Positions 13,401-23,830 are shown, counted from the stretch's first letter. The stretch is 64,000 nt of DNA from Alitta virens (GCA_932294295.1 OW028577.1:7095501-7159500); one strand, 5' to 3'. Made by a program: numbers and translations. Notes: generated by a model from the letters alone, not told the origin.

Positions 13401-16400
13401 TTCTCATCTCTAGTGGCAGCTACTTGCATATCTTAACATTCACACACATGATGGTGATTGCTGATTGGCCAATATCCCCCCAACTACGGTGTGCTGTCAG
13501 CTTCCAACTACGGTGTGCTGTCAGCTTCAAGCCAATGAAGAGGCTTATACTATACTGCTTCATAAGAATTTTGAGTGGACTCCATCCGAACATGACTAAT
13601 TGATCTGCAATTTCACTGTTAGACATTCAATACCATAAGCCAGCCTAGAGGCTATTAGGCAAATGAGTTTGTATATAAAAAAAGAATTGCCATCAAGTTT
13701 CTAACTTAGACAATCTTTAAATGTTGTTATTGTTTTGGAGAACCATTTGTTGCAAATCCAGGTAGCTGTGGTCTATAACTGTTGTGTAAAATGGCCTCGA
13801 ATTGGCCAGCTGCTCCTAATGTTTTCAGCTACATTCCGATTGGCTGTGGCAAATGACATAGCTGCCTTTTGAGATGAGAAGGGAATTTTAGCAGTCAGGA
13901 GCCTTGGTATTAGTTAGGGTACAAGTGTTATATATGTTGGCAATGCCTGTGCTTCCTCACTTCGCATTAGATCCCCCATCTCTCAAGCAAGACCAAAAAT
14001 TGTTTTATAGTAGGCCTATCTCTTAAATATATCAACAATGAAGCTACATTGATGACAAATTCCAAGTAGTTTCAGAACCAATAGTGGCCTAATCAGACTA
14101 TTTATAAATAGACATGAAGGACAAAAAGTATTTCACTACAGAATTGCAGAGCTTTGCAGATACGTATCGTTTTAATCATAGCAAATAATTACATTGGTAT
14201 TAGTATAATCATACATTTAACTTGCATATCTGCAAATGGAAGTATACCATTTCCTAATTTCATTTTTCATTTACTTAGTCATTTCAATGACCAAGGTTAT
14301 CACCCAACTTCAGAGAAGAGCTGTATTTATAGATATATAAATGCATAATTCGAATGACCAAGAAATAGGAATATATCCGTAATAAATGGAACACCGGTTC
14401 AAGGCATCATCTCTTGACTTGAATGACTTGATGGATGTGTCAAGGTCATTTCTACTGGTCAAATGAACATCGTACATAAAACATGTTGTACACTAGCTCT
14501 GTGGCGATGTATCAAGAATCAGAATGTATATTACGCACATGGCTTAAACTGAAAGAAGCATAATTGATTCATTGTGCCTATCTATCCAGGGCCGTAGCCA
14601 GACTTCAAAAATAGAGGAGGCGAAATCCTACTTTCATGGCCTTCACTTCCACAAGTTCAATAGGCTTATAACTTCCAAACTAATTGCAAGCAAGAGATGT
14701 ACACTCGATAGTTTTCCTTTAGTTTATGTACAAAGGCAAGTCACAAATGTTATATTAACCAAAAAGTCCATCAAACAAATGTATTGCCAATTTTGCCCAA
14801 AAATTTGTTATTTTTTTGCCTGGCTACGGGCCTGCTATCACAAACTAACGCATTTTTCAGGGCCATTTCACCTTCTCCGTTAATGGGTTTGGCTTCATAC
14901 TTAGCAAAAAAAAAAAAGTTATGTCACGACGAGGTGATTTTTCCCACCAATATTATCTAAACATGTAAATTAATACGTCACAAGTTCACAACCAGGAACC
15001 TTATGTCATACACATATACTCCCAGACAGGAAAAAACAAATCACCTTCTTTGACTCATCCCAAATCGTGAATAATCACAGCATATGACAATTTGCCCTCA
15101 CTTTCCTACTCATACTAGGAACAGACCTTTTTTTTCTTTACCAAAGCTGCTTGGGTAAGCACGTTTAAAACTAACACTGAAAAGTTCAATCATAATTAAA
15201 TGAGAGCAGAGTCCAGTGGTGAACCACTTCTTCCTAAAGTTCATATAAATACAATAGCAACATGTACAATCATTGTAATGACTATAAATACAACATGTAC
15301 AATTATTGTGATGACTATAATATGAACTAATATGACATTAGCACACAGTGCATGCAATCCATAATTCAAGTGAGCTCATATTGACCTAACAAAATGTACT
15401 ATTGTATTCAGATATAGTAGAGACATGATATCCATGTTAATACAGCATGTTCAATTCCACGAAATTCACGGATAGTGATAAATCAATTTAGTGCAACATC
15501 CCTCTGCATGGATATGATACATGTAATTATGATGAACTAGAATACAAACCAAACTTTACTTCATGAAAGATATCTACATGAAATTTTCACTTCCTTTTTC
15601 ACTACTACCCCACTGAAAATTAACCAACTGTAAAATATATAACACAACAATTATGAAAGACTTTAGAGTCAGTTTAGTTCATTGCATTATATATTTTCAC
15701 TATGCACTACATATGCAAAGAGAGTTGCTTAAAATAGTGTTTATAAGTATAAGGCAATATAACGTGTCAGGTAACCTTCAACAAGAATAACAAAACTACA
15801 TTGTATATATTAGTAAATGAAGGTCTCAAGCCACACCAGAAGTTCATAATAAGCCTGAAGTGGGAAAAGTATTGAGACAAAATGTAAAAAAGAGCCCCAA
15901 GCATTATCACCAATGATGTCATTATTAATTACAACATCCTCAAAAGATTTAATTTAATTTTACTTTTTTTTTAAAACCAGATATGATAATTTAAAATAGA
16001 TAATTGGCTTTGCAGTATGTAATATCATGGAGTTTTGGCCATATCATGGAGTTTGGCCATATCATGGAGTTTTGGCCATATCATGGAGTTTTGGCTCCAT
16101 GGTAATATGCTTTTGACAAATGCCACAAAAATTGAGTATTCATGCTTCTAAAATGTAGCCTGACCGGAACAATTCCAATTCTTCAATTTTTGTGTACTCC
16201 CATAGCTTTGTTATTTAATAAAGACTATGGCTATCAGACTATGAAGACTGTCTAAAGCAAAGAATACCTCACTATATGCCTGGTAGCCCTGCCCCCATAA
16301 CTGGCTTTAACTGCTTGTAAATTACCCTCGGCAAAAACTTTTGCCAAAGGTATTGTAGTTACTTCTGTCAAAGTTTGTCCGTCAGACGGGCGGGCGGAAC

Positions 16401-18095
16401 ACTTCGTTTCCGGAGCAGAACTCCAACACTACTGTATTTACATGGAGATCATTTGGTATTTATTTAGTCTTTATGGTTTAGTTGTGCCTTTTGATAGTCT
16501 CATTGACATGTCTCAGCTAGCAAGCTATCAAGAAAAACTGAAATAAATAATTTTCTTCCGTTTCCGGAGCGGAACACAAAATCTACTGCACCGAATAGGA
16601 GGTAGTTAATTAACATTTTTGTTGGTCATATCCCAAAGCTGAAAGCGGAAGACTATAACCGTTAGTTAACTTCCGACTATGAGGGATATAAATAACTTAT
16701 ACTCCATTAGGCATATTTACTAATTAGTTTGATTGTTTGTTTTGTTTTACTGCTGCAATTAAAGTAAAGTTTGAACTTACAAGTGAGTTGACTAACATTT
16801 TCGTTAGTTATTGCCCTCTCAGAACAATAGGAAAACCGTCTGAGTGGAGAATAAATGTATTTTTGGAAATTTGATAACCTTAATATCATATTATTTGTAT
16901 ATGAGGGAAAATGTGGAAAATTAATTTTTTCCAAACCTCTACATCTCAACTACTATTATGCCTACATACACTTAAAAAGTATAAATAATAGTACTTTAAC
17001 TTTCAAAAACTTTATTTGACATTTATATCATACTTTTTCATCATTATGGAAAATATGAAAAATACTCAAATCGTGTACTTCGCTGTATTCCCAAAACCAT
17101 GGTACTGCATGTTTGCAATGACAATTACTATCTGTGCTATGGTGCATTCCAAAATTGTACTGCAATTAATTTATCAGTTTTGGCCCCCATAAATAAGTTC
17201 ACAGTAAATAGTTAGAATTTTACATTTAGCCCAATATTAATTGTTTAATTTTCTCAAATTTGCCGAGGGTATGCTGATGCGGCGGCCTATAATTTTATCT
17301 TCTAGACTTCTAGTGTAATTGGAAATTAAATCAAACACTCAAAGAAGGAGGCAGGTTATGAAGAAACAAAAGTTTTAAACAGAGAAAGGAAACACACCTG
17401 AAATTCCAATCCAAACTGGCGACAGAAATCTTTCAAGCGTGGATAGACAGTTTCCATTAGTGCATTCCTCTCAGTGACCATGTCTGCAAATATTATTCGA
17501 CAAAATAACAAGTGCACAACAACAATAATTAACATGAAGCTTGACTGCACAGAGTGAACAAAGTACGTGTATAATTAATGAATTAATGAATTAATTAAAG
17601 TGTCATATGAACAAGTAGTTCACAGAAAGGATCAAGATTTCTAACTAATGGTTTGTTAATATTTGATCCACACTTAAACCATGCATTGCAGCAGCATTAA
17701 TCATTGTACAGTAAATGTTGTAGTAGAGTTAAATCAATGAGGGGCAAAATGACAAGGGGTTAATGTCCAAGGGGTCATGCAGTAGACACTAGACAGCAAG
17801 GGTCAACACCAAGGCTCTGAATTGAGAGATAGAGAGTTACACTTAAATAAGTGCAAAAAGGGCATGCTAGTACACTGCTTAACTCACCACTGAAAGTAGA
17901 ACTGATGAAAATCCTGACAGTCTTGGAAGTGACAGGGGGCAGATTGACCAGACTGCCCCTGATGATGCTAGAACGCACATTCGTAGACATTTTTCTCTTT
18001 CCACCATCTCCCCTGATCATTGGGGCAGGCCTACCAGCCAAGTGAGCTTCATCGTTTTCAGCCATGGGATCCTTGGTCCTCTCGGCTCCCTCCAT
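351..18095 (-). CDS. NWD1: NWD1/NWD2-like NACHT and WD-repeat protein, 8 exons, ~1874 aa
   Basis: Exons read on the minus strand: 18095-17888, 17483-17398, 8092-7976, 7565-7362, 6481-6337, 6226-5621, 5411-5272 and 4469-351. All have GT-AG borders and compatible phases, giving 1874 aa. Domains seen: a DUF4062-type N-terminus (RIFISSTFSDMVTERNAL, residues ~61-78, then VVDMRWG); a P-loop GESGSGKT at ~423-430; Walker B LVIILDALDQL at ~510-520; a helical region; degenerate WD repeats from ~950 to ~1650; an acidic/serine-rich tail; and a C-terminal polybasic CaaX box (GRKKVRKSSCVMQ). The family are STAND ATPases; vertebrate NWD1 has been linked to chaperone and steroid-receptor signalling and NWD2 is neuronal, so the function here is inferred only. 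The start at 18095 is the first ATG of the exon that splices into the DUF4062. The NWD1 versus NWD2 choice rests partly on synteny. The stop codon overlaps an AATAAA. Confidence 0.9.
4558..4629. repeat. 18-bp tandem repeat, 4 copies
   Basis: Four adjacent imperfect copies of TAACATTGCTTTATTTCG lie in NWD intron 7, just upstream of the last-exon acceptor on the minus strand. They are a simple minisatellite with no coding potential. Confidence 0.85.
4960..5060. repeat. CTGCCGGTC-rich degenerate repeat
   Basis: A short GC-richer patch in NWD intron 7 contains several CTGCC, CCGGTC and GGTC/GACC units in both orientations. It resembles the degenerate-unit arrays at 6880-7190 and 49540-51010, but is shorter and less clear. 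Confidence 0.35.
6880..7190. mobile_element. Putative non-autonomous element with arrays of GTCAAC/GCCAA units
   Basis: In NWD intron 4, two arrays of degenerate units containing GTCAAC and GCCAA (left, ~6880-6990) and GTTGGC/GTCGAC (right, ~7025-7190) flank a short AT-rich centre. The right array contains a perfect 9-bp stem with a 5-nt loop at 7034-7056. The arrays are roughly inverted relative to each other, as at the ends of some DNA transposons. No ORF is present. The family is not identified. Confidence 0.5.
8184..9254 (+). repeat. Dispersed GGGGCACCTTGAGCC motif cluster, possible DNA-transposon remnant
   Basis: The motif occurs nearly exactly at 8573-8588 and 8599-8614. Degenerate copies are at 8184-8196 (GGCGCCTTGAGCC), 8203-8217 (GGGGTACCTTGATCC) and around 9200-9254. 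All copies point the same way. Repeated subterminal motifs around a non-coding core suggest a decayed DNA transposon, but no clear TIR or target duplication was found. Confidence 0.45.
9430..10640 (-). mobile_element. Degenerate LINE (CR1/L2/jockey-type) reverse transcriptase fragment
   Basis: On the minus strand, RT motifs GVPQGSVLGPIIFVIYLSQ (~10345-10280) and the catalytic box NLYADDIVLF (~10260-10228) are readable. Further downstream come TDYAISVWDNTTNVNL and KIPRVQNYAVRIVSNDYKSF (~9860-9740), SFGWMNVRQ, and the C-terminal hallmark YWNQLP (~9530-9500). Frames shift and stops intervene, so it is a dead, 5'-truncated non-LTR retrotransposon lying in the same orientation as the host NWD gene. 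Confidence 0.85.
10814..11504. mobile_element. MITE with 22-bp perfect terminal inverted repeats
   Basis: Positions 10814-10835 (starting GTCATTCCACAGAAACGG) are the exact reverse complement of 11483-11504. The 690-bp element is AT-rich and has no conserved protein. It lies in NWD intron 2. Superfamily unassigned. Confidence 0.85.
11803..11915. repeat. GATA microsatellite and ~50-bp tandem duplication
   Basis: A (GATA/GATG)n tract at about 11806-11830 is followed by two copies of a unit containing AGCCCTC-TAAGGCAAGTTCTTGCCG, starting near 11838 and 11884. Confidence 0.7.
13483..13532. repeat. Tandem duplication of a ~25-bp unit, 2 copies
   Basis: Two adjacent copies of a unit beginning CAACTACGGTGTGCTGTCAG lie within NWD intron 2. 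Confidence 0.85.
14587..14834. mobile_element. hAT-like MITE with CAGGGCCGTAGCCAG termini
   Basis: CAGGGCCGTAGCCAG at 14587-14601 is matched by inverted CTGGCTACGGGCCTG at 14820-14834. The element is about 248 bp and a CTATC word touches both junctions. Termini of the CAGGGGCGTAGCCAG type are common in non-autonomous hAT-like elements of invertebrates; assignment to that group is inference. Confidence 0.75.
16021..16096. repeat. 19-20-bp tandem repeat, 4 copies
   Basis: Four copies of ATATCATGGAGTTTTGGCC (one lacking a T) lie in NWD intron 2. Confidence 0.9.
16323..17271. mobile_element. TA-flanked MITE with CCCTCGGCAAA terminal inverted repeats
   Basis: TACCCTCGGCAAA (16323-16335) is inverted exactly at 17259-17271, so a TA dinucleotide borders each end as in Tc1/mariner-type insertions. 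Inside are an ACGGGCGGGCGGAAC box near 16387 and two copies of CGTTTCCGGAGC-GAAC (~16404-16424, ~16559-16576). No transposase is visible. Confidence 0.8.
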
Positions 18096-19074
18096 CCTGG
18101 TTTTATTTAATGTTGCATTGAGCTACATAACAACTTCTTCCTGCGCCTCGTAGTCACATTGTAGAACTTAATGAATGCGACTGAGACGTGGCTGCATCTA
18201 TATCCATTCATATTTCTCTAGCTGGCTTCAAAACACACGCAAATTCCCCCAGCAAAGACAACATGATCGCCCGTGACCCAGATAAGCCATGAGCGCTCGG
18301 CCAATCACATCGCTCTCTATAAGTAGGTCGTTTTTTGTATTGGTTTCCTTGCACAGGTGCACTGTAAACATCAGGTCTCTTCCAACCTGAGTTCCCAGGG
18401 TGTTTATATTGGATACTAGTAGATATGTATGCGCAAAAAGGTCTAAAAGAACTACACATTAAATCCCTTTCTGAATATGTAGAAAAATACAGAAATGTTA
18501 GGAATAGTGAAAGACCAATTTGTCTTGTTACATGTTTCCCCTACCACTACTGGAATAAAATTCCCTGCAACATATTTAATAAAACTCCTTAAGTTCCTCA
18601 ACTTTGTATTTATTTATTTTTTTTCGTTTTGCGTATCTGTACGTTATAATTGATGTAAAAGCACTAAGTTTTTAAAAAAAAAGGCACTTTATGTATATAT
18701 CTTGATTCATTGTAAACATCACCAGTGCAAAACAGTCACAGCCAGCATCCTAAGTTGGTCCCCTCCTTCCGCACAAGTGCATAGGAGTCGGTCTTGGCCG
18801 CCATTAACCACGTGACTTTCAGTCAGGATCTTGACTGTTTTCTGATTGGCTGATTGTTTTCTGGTGTTTGACTGGCTAATTGTTTGGGGGCGTGTCCAAG
18901 TCAACCTACCAGAGAGTACGACGCAATGACCAATCGTAGCCCCGCTAATCCTCTGCCAATCTCAAACCATGAAAGAAATGCTAGCGACCAGTCTCACTAC
19001 AGTGTAGGAGACTGCGGTTCCAGTGCTACCAGCATCCCACCTCTACAATCCGCCAGGTGGCGAAGTTGTAGCTT

Positions 19075-19182
19075 TTCTGGAAACGTCCCGATTTCTCTCG
19101 ACGCTGATGACGCCTTGCGTATGACGCGTGAAATGGTGCGTCTAGAGCGCGGGAGATCCTTCTCGATCTTTCTAAACTTTTC
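19075..19182 (+). promoter_or_regulatory. Heat-shock elements of HSP70
   Basis: One site is TTCTGGAAACGTC at 19075-19087 (TTCnnGAAnnnTC). A second is a 10-bp ladder of TTC triplets at 19160, 19170 and 19180, with degenerate GAT and AAC in the inverted pentamer positions. Both match the nGAAn-pentamer logic of HSF1 sites and lie 20-120 bp upstream of the TATA box. Confidence 0.75.
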
Positions 19183-19193
19183 TGTAGGCGCCG

Positions 19194-19200
19194 TATAAAT
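19194..19200 (+). promoter_or_regulatory. HSP70 TATA box
   Basis: TATAAAT lies 146 bp before the HSP70 start codon and just after the HSE ladder. The predicted transcription start is near 19225, leaving a 5' UTR of about 115 nt. Confidence 0.8.
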
Positions 19201-19339
19201 GCTGGTCGTGGCAATCGGAGGCAGTTCACAGAAACAGCGAGCAGAAGAGATACTTTAAGCGCAAAGCATATTCCCTACACAGTACACATCCAGTAGAGGA
19301 GAATATTTTGAACTTATTATTGACACAACATATTTCGAA

Positions 19340-21259
19340 ATGGTTAGCGCACCAGCAATCGGAATTGACCTGGGAACCACCTACTCCTGCGTCGGTGTAT
19401 TTCAACATGGAAAGGTGGAAATTATCGCCAATGACCAGGGCAACAGAACGACGCCGAGCTACGTCGCCTTCAACGACTCAGAAAGGCTGATCGGAGATGC
19501 GGCGAAAAATCAAGTGGCGATGAACGCTCCGAACACCGTCTTCGACGCCAAGAGGCTCATAGGACGTCGCTTTGATGACGCAACAGTACAAAGTGACATG
19601 AAGCACTGGCCCTTCCAGGTCATCAATGACAACAGCAAACCCAGGATTGAAGTGGAATACAAAGGAGAAAAGAAGACATTTGCTCCTGAAGAAATCTCAT
19701 CGATGGTGCTGGTCAAGATGAAGGAAACTGCAGAGGCCTACCTGGGCAAGAGGGTCAATGATGCTGTTGTCACAGTCCCTGCCTACTTCAATGACAGCCA
19801 ACGCCAAGCCACTAAAGACGCTGGAGCAATTGCAGGATTAAATGTCCTTCGAATTGTGAATGAACCAACAGCTGCTGCCCTAGCTTATGGTTTGGACAAG
19901 AATCTCCAAGGTGAGAAGAATGTCCTCATCTTTGATCTGGGAGGAGGGACCTTTGATGTCTCCATCTTGACCATTGATGAGGGGTCGATCTTCGAAGTGA
20001 GGTCCACCGCAGGAGATACACATTTGGGAGGAGAGGACTTTGATAACAGAATGGTGAGCCACTTCATCCAAGAATTCAAGAGAAAGTTCAAGAAGGACAT
20101 TTCAGGCAACACAAGGGCAGTGAGAAGATTGCGAACCGCTTGTGAGAGGGCCAAGAGGACCTTGTCCAGCAGCACACAGGCAAGCATTGAGATTGACTCT
20201 CTGTTTGAGGGTATGGACTTCTACACCACCGTCACAAGGGCCAGATTTGAAGAACTCTGTGCTGACCTCTTCCGTGGCACCCTGGATCCTGTGGAGAAAG
20301 CCCTTCGGGATGCCAAGATGGACAAGGGCAGCATCCATGAGGTCGTGTTGGTTGGAGGATCCATCCGCATCCCAAAGATCCAGAAGCTGCTGCAGGACTT
20401 CTTCAACGGCAAGGAGCTGAACAAGTCCATCAACCCGGATGAGGCGGTGGCTTATGGAGCTGCAGTGCAGGCTGCGGTACTGACCGGAGTGCAAGATGAT
20501 GCCGTGAAGGATGTCCTCCTCGTTGATGTGGCTCCTCTGTCCTTGGGAATTGAAACTGCTGGAGGAGTCATGACCAAGCTGATTGAACGCAACACAAGGA
20601 TTCCAAACAAGATGTCCAATACCTTCACGACTTACGCGGACAACCAGCCAGGAGTGAGCATCCGGGTCTTTGAAGGTGAGAGGGCCATGACGAAAGACAA
20701 CAACTTGCTCGGACGGTTTGAGCTGTCAGGTATCCCTCCCGCACCAAGAGGAGTGCCAAAGATTGAGGTTGCTTTCGACATCGATGCCAATGGAATCCTG
20801 CATGTGTCTGCTAAAGACGAGAGCACTGGCAAGTCTGAGAAGATCCGCATCAACAATGACAAAGGACGTCTATCCCAAGCCGATATTGACCGGATGGTTG
20901 CGGATGCTGAGAAATACAAGGATGAAGATGAGAAGCAGAGGCTGAGGGTTGCCGCAAGGAACCAACTGGAGAGCTTTGCCTTCCAGTATAAGTCATCATG
21001 CGACAATGCTGGGGAAAAATTGAGCCAAGGTGACAAGGACATTGTGATCAACAAGTGCAATGAGGTCACAAGGTGGCTGGACAACAATGCTCTTGCTGAG
21101 AAGGAGGAGTTTGACCATCAGCTGGAGGAATTGCACAAGACATGCAGTCCCATTATGGCCAAATTGCATGGAGCTGCTAATGGAGGAATGCCAAATGGAG
21201 GAATGTCTGGGGAAATGCCAAATGGAGGAAGAGGACCAACAGTGGAGGAAGTTGACTAA
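19340..21259 (+). CDS. hsp70: Cytosolic heat-shock protein 70, intronless, 639 aa
   Basis: A single-exon ATP-driven chaperone gene. Signatures seen: [14 protein letters not shown] (N-terminus), [16 protein letters not shown] (mid ATPase), [16 protein letters not shown] (third signature, where I replaces the usual T at ~342), a complete substrate-binding domain, [12 protein letters not shown] repeats and a terminal EEVD that docks TPR co-chaperones. Length is normal for cytosolic HSP70. Lack of introns with an HSE/TATA promoter is typical of heat-inducible copies. In the substrate-binding domain [19 protein letters not shown] departs from the usual NTTIPTKQTQTFTTYSDNQ. The frame is intact. It is divergent from the NWD gene. 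Confidence 0.97.
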   Translation: MVSAPAIGIDLGTTYSCVGVFQHGKVEIIANDQGNRTTPSYVAFNDSERLIGDAAKNQVAMNAPNTVFDAKRLIGRRFDDATVQSDMKHWPFQVINDNSKPRIEVEYKGEKKTFAPEEISSMVLVKMKETAEAYLGKRVNDAVVTVPAYFNDSQRQATKDAGAIAGLNVLRIVNEPTAAALAYGLDKNLQGEKNVLIFDLGGGTFDVSILTIDEGSIFEVRSTAGDTHLGGEDFDNRMVSHFIQEFKRKFKKDISGNTRAVRRLRTACERAKRTLSSSTQASIEIDSLFEGMDFYTTVTRARFEELCADLFRGTLDPVEKALRDAKMDKGSIHEVVLVGGSIRIPKIQKLLQDFFNGKELNKSINPDEAVAYGAAVQAAVLTGVQDDAVKDVLLVDVAPLSLGIETAGGVMTKLIERNTRIPNKMSNTFTTYADNQPGVSIRVFEGERAMTKDNNLLGRFELSGIPPAPRGVPKIEVAFDIDANGILHVSAKDESTGKSEKIRINNDKGRLSQADIDRMVADAEKYKDEDEKQRLRVAARNQLESFAFQYKSSCDNAGEKLSQGDKDIVINKCNEVTRWLDNNALAEKEEFDHQLEELHKTCSPIMAKLHGAANGGMPNGGMSGEMPNGGRGPTVEEVD

Positions 21260-21558
21260 TTATCGAATGACCTCTATAAGACTCTTTATGGACTGTGATA
21301 TTTGCATTTAACTTTTTTACTCAGGCTGCTGTATTTTTGCTTAAAGTTCATTGAGATAATTGTATATATGTACTTACAATGTGAGTTAATTTTACATTCA
21401 GATAAAAGTTATTTCACTGTAATGAAAGAAATACCTTAAATATTGGTTAATATTATGGTCTCATTCCACTGATGCTAGTCTTTGTATACAAAATCGTGAG
21501 ATGTAATTAAAAGTTCATGAAATGTTCTTGTATGCTGCAAAGTGTTTACCATTATTGT

Positions 21559-21564
21559 AATAAA
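21559..21564 (+). terminator. HSP70 poly(A) signal
   Basis: AATAAA lies 300 bp after the stop, followed by AT-rich DNA and a T run. Confidence 0.65.
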
Positions 21565-22009
21565 ATGTTATATATATTAATAAATTGGCCTTTTTTTTAC
21601 TTTTGGAATAATATTTTTGTCATGAAAATACTTTGTTACAGAGTACGCAAATTTCATTGAAGTACTTTGGACTAAGAAAATACTTGCTTATAAAGTATGT
21701 GAATTTCATTTAAATGAACCTAGTGCCAGTTGCAGGGCATTTGATTATCATCAAGAATGCATTTCTTTGCAAATTACGAGGTTTTCACCATCATGATCAT
21801 TAGAGATCCAGAAAGTATCTTCACTTGGGCGCCACCTGCCGAAATTTGCTACTCCAAAGTTTCCACACCTGGGAACACCCAGTGGTGAAAAGATGAACAA
21901 GAAAGGTGAATTGGCTTAATGGTCTGTACAGTGTACACCCAAGATAGGATTGAAACATAAATGTTAGCCTTTAAATAGCATCAAGTATAAACATTTATAA
22001 GCATTACTA

Positions 22010-22190
22010 TACAAGGGGGATCCAGAAAATTGTTCACGGGGGTAGATGGAGATTGACAATTTAAAATGTATCCAGAAAATTCAAGTATTGCGGGAACCTC
22101 TGAATTTTTTTAATATTTTAAAATTAAAATGTACTAGGCCAAGGGGGAAAACCCCCTAAACCCCCCTAAATCCGCTACTATATCAGGACC
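22010..22190. mobile_element. Degenerate MITE remnant
   Basis: A left end with CAAGGGGGATCCAG and a right end with CCCCCTAAATCCGCTA enclose a short AT-rich core preceded by a GGGGGAAAACCCCC palindrome. This is the layout of GGGGCGGATCCAG-type elements of invertebrates, but the ends match each other only partly. Confidence 0.45.
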
Positions 22191-22370
22191 TCACTCATGG
22201 CCCAACCATATCAGAATAACTAAGTCGTCATGATACAGGTCTATTGGATTCTGGGATGCGAGACCAAGCTAGTAGTAGTAGTATAGTTTTATGTCAAAAA
22301 TGTATGCGGATACAAATACAGAATGTCTGAGAATACAGATATTGCCATCTTAATGTTATGAGACTATAGT

Positions 22371-22398
22371 TGGACAAGGGCAGCATCCATGAGGTCGT
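22371..22398 (+). pseudogene. 28-bp exact fragment of HSP70 coding sequence
   Basis: Positions 22371-22398 are identical to 20319-20346 inside the HSP70 CDS (codons for DKGSIHEV). Flanks on both sides are unrelated. Same strand, 1.1 kb after the HSP70 stop. It may be a residue of a lost tandem HSP70 copy, a filler fragment from break repair, or an assembly or cloning artefact. Confidence 0.8.
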
Positions 22399-22599
22399 CT
22401 CCCAGGATGATAAACTAATTAATAAGTCTTCAGTGCCAAGCTTCCAAGAAAGCTATGAGCAGTATTTAGGGGTGTTCACACTGTCACGACTGGGGATGGC
22501 GAGTGAGCGTGGATGATGAAATTTTTTACTCCTGCTTATCCTTGTCTATTCGCCATTCACTTACTGAGCACTGTACGGATACTCCTGCTAATCCGTAGA

Positions 22600-23330
22600 A
22601 CGCTGGTAGTCCCTCCAGGTCACTCGTGAATATCCGTGGATAAAGACATCGACATACTACTACTAGAGAGGGTCCAGCGACGGGCTTCGAAACTAGTCCC
22701 GGAAATCAAGCACTTTTCAAAGCTTTTGTCAAATGAAGCTAGTCTCAACATTCTAAATCTATACACACGAAAGCAACGCAGACTCAGCAGAGACCTCATT
22801 GGCTTACACCAGATTATGCATGGACTGGAAAAAAGTAGAGGAGAGAAAATTCTTTATAAGATAACTACCTGACTATCAAACTCTAAGAGAAGGGACTGAA
22901 AAAAAGGCCTTGAGCTCAGGAAAAATTTCTCTCAAAGGATTATCACATCATGGAACCAGCTACCTGACTCTATATTGTAAATGCCCAGACAACTGCCACC
23001 TTTGGGGAAAAAGACTGGATTCATTTTGGATTTCCTTCCTGATGTTCACACGAAGGTTTGGCAAACCAAATTCACAGATTAATATGAATGACATCTTATG
23101 TAAGTGTAGTTGGCACTGCCAAATTTGAGTTTATTAATAAATATCAGGTACAATTGTCTAACTTTTTGCTGAAAGCTATGGGACTAAGGAAACAGTTACT
23201 TTTTGTTATGTAGACGTCATATATACAAACCCTTATGGGGCTGGGTGGTTTATGTCTTAATGTATTATGTTTGTATTGTTGTAAAAGCCACATGTCAATA
23301 AAGATAAATAAATAAAAATAAATATGGCAC
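22600..23330 (+). mobile_element. LINE 3' end (RT C-terminus and tail), degenerate
   Basis: The plus strand encodes DIDILLLERVQRRASKLVPE, then NILNLYTRKQRRLSRDLIGL, and in a shifted frame FSQRIITSWNQLPDS. These match the C-terminus of CR1/L2-like endonuclease-RT polyproteins. It ends in AATAAA and A/T-rich short repeats near 23295-23325. Frame breaks show it is dead. Confidence 0.8.
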
Positions 23331-23456
23331 TTTTAAGGCTTAACTGGCACTTGAAGGAATCAAGGTAACCAGGTAGCAATTTTTCAAACCACACTAAAAT
23401 GGTTGCCATCATAAGGACGTCTTGACTAGTATGTTGGTAGTATCATGGAGCCATGC
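23032..23456 (+). repeat. ~425-bp direct repeat, copy 1
   Basis: Homologous to 25812-26249 with scattered substitutions and small indels. The shared part covers the LINE 3' UTR, its AATAAA-rich tail and about 130 bp beyond the tail, up to GGAGCCATG. Confidence 0.85.
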
Positions 23457-23464
23457 TAAGTGCT

Positions 23465-23830
23465 ATATGGAACCTTTAAAGGTTCAAAACCTCAATATAG
23501 ATACTGAACCTTTATTAATTCTTTTTAGAACCTCTCTGAAGGTTCTTTAAAAGAACCACTGAAGGTTCCATACTAAGGTTCTTGATGGAACCCAATGGTT
23601 CTTGAACAAAAGTTCTGTATTGAACCTAATGGTTCATGAACAAACCCATCAAATGGTTCTGTAAAGAACCCTTGGATTGTTCAACAGTTCTTCAAAGAAC
23701 ATTTATAGGTGCATCTGTGGTTCTGTTTAGGGTTCATTTTAGAACCCTGTGGTTCTATTTGGAACCTAACAAGGTGTAATTAAAGGTTCATATATTGAAT
23801 CAATAAAGGTTCATTTAGATATGAATAAAT
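23465..23830. repeat. GGTTC/GAACC inverted micro-repeat array
   Basis: More than twenty GGTTC or GAACC words are packed in about 360 bp, often as near-palindromes such as GGAACCTTTAAAGGTTC and GGTTCTTTAAAAGAACC. The array can fold into many hairpins. It abuts the end of direct-repeat copy 1. Confidence 0.85.

Larger units (their letters stand above)
8093..17397 (-). other. NWD intron 2 (9.3 kb), transposon-filled
   Basis: This intron separates the two halves of the DUF4062 coding sequence. It contains the GGCACCTTGAGCC motif cluster, a dead LINE, at least three TIR elements and short tandem repeats, each listed separately. I see no further coding exon. Remaining stretches (for example 11.9-13.4 kb and 15.0-16.0 kb) are AT-rich with nothing recognised. 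Confidence 0.8.
18096..19339. promoter_or_regulatory. Head-to-head NWD / HSP70 intergenic promoter region
   Basis: This 1.24-kb region separates two divergent start codons. The HSP70-proximal 500 bp hold ATTGG/CCAAT boxes (about 18844, 18930 and 18951), heat-shock elements and a TATA box. The NWD-proximal part shows no clear TATA at a useful distance. Both genes may share stress control, but this is inferred from layout. Confidence 0.7.

Noticed and set aside
18208..19229. Several 60-100-aa ORFs in the NWD/HSP70 interval
   Set aside because: They overlap HSEs, CCAAT boxes and the HSP70 5' UTR; no domains or conserved signals.
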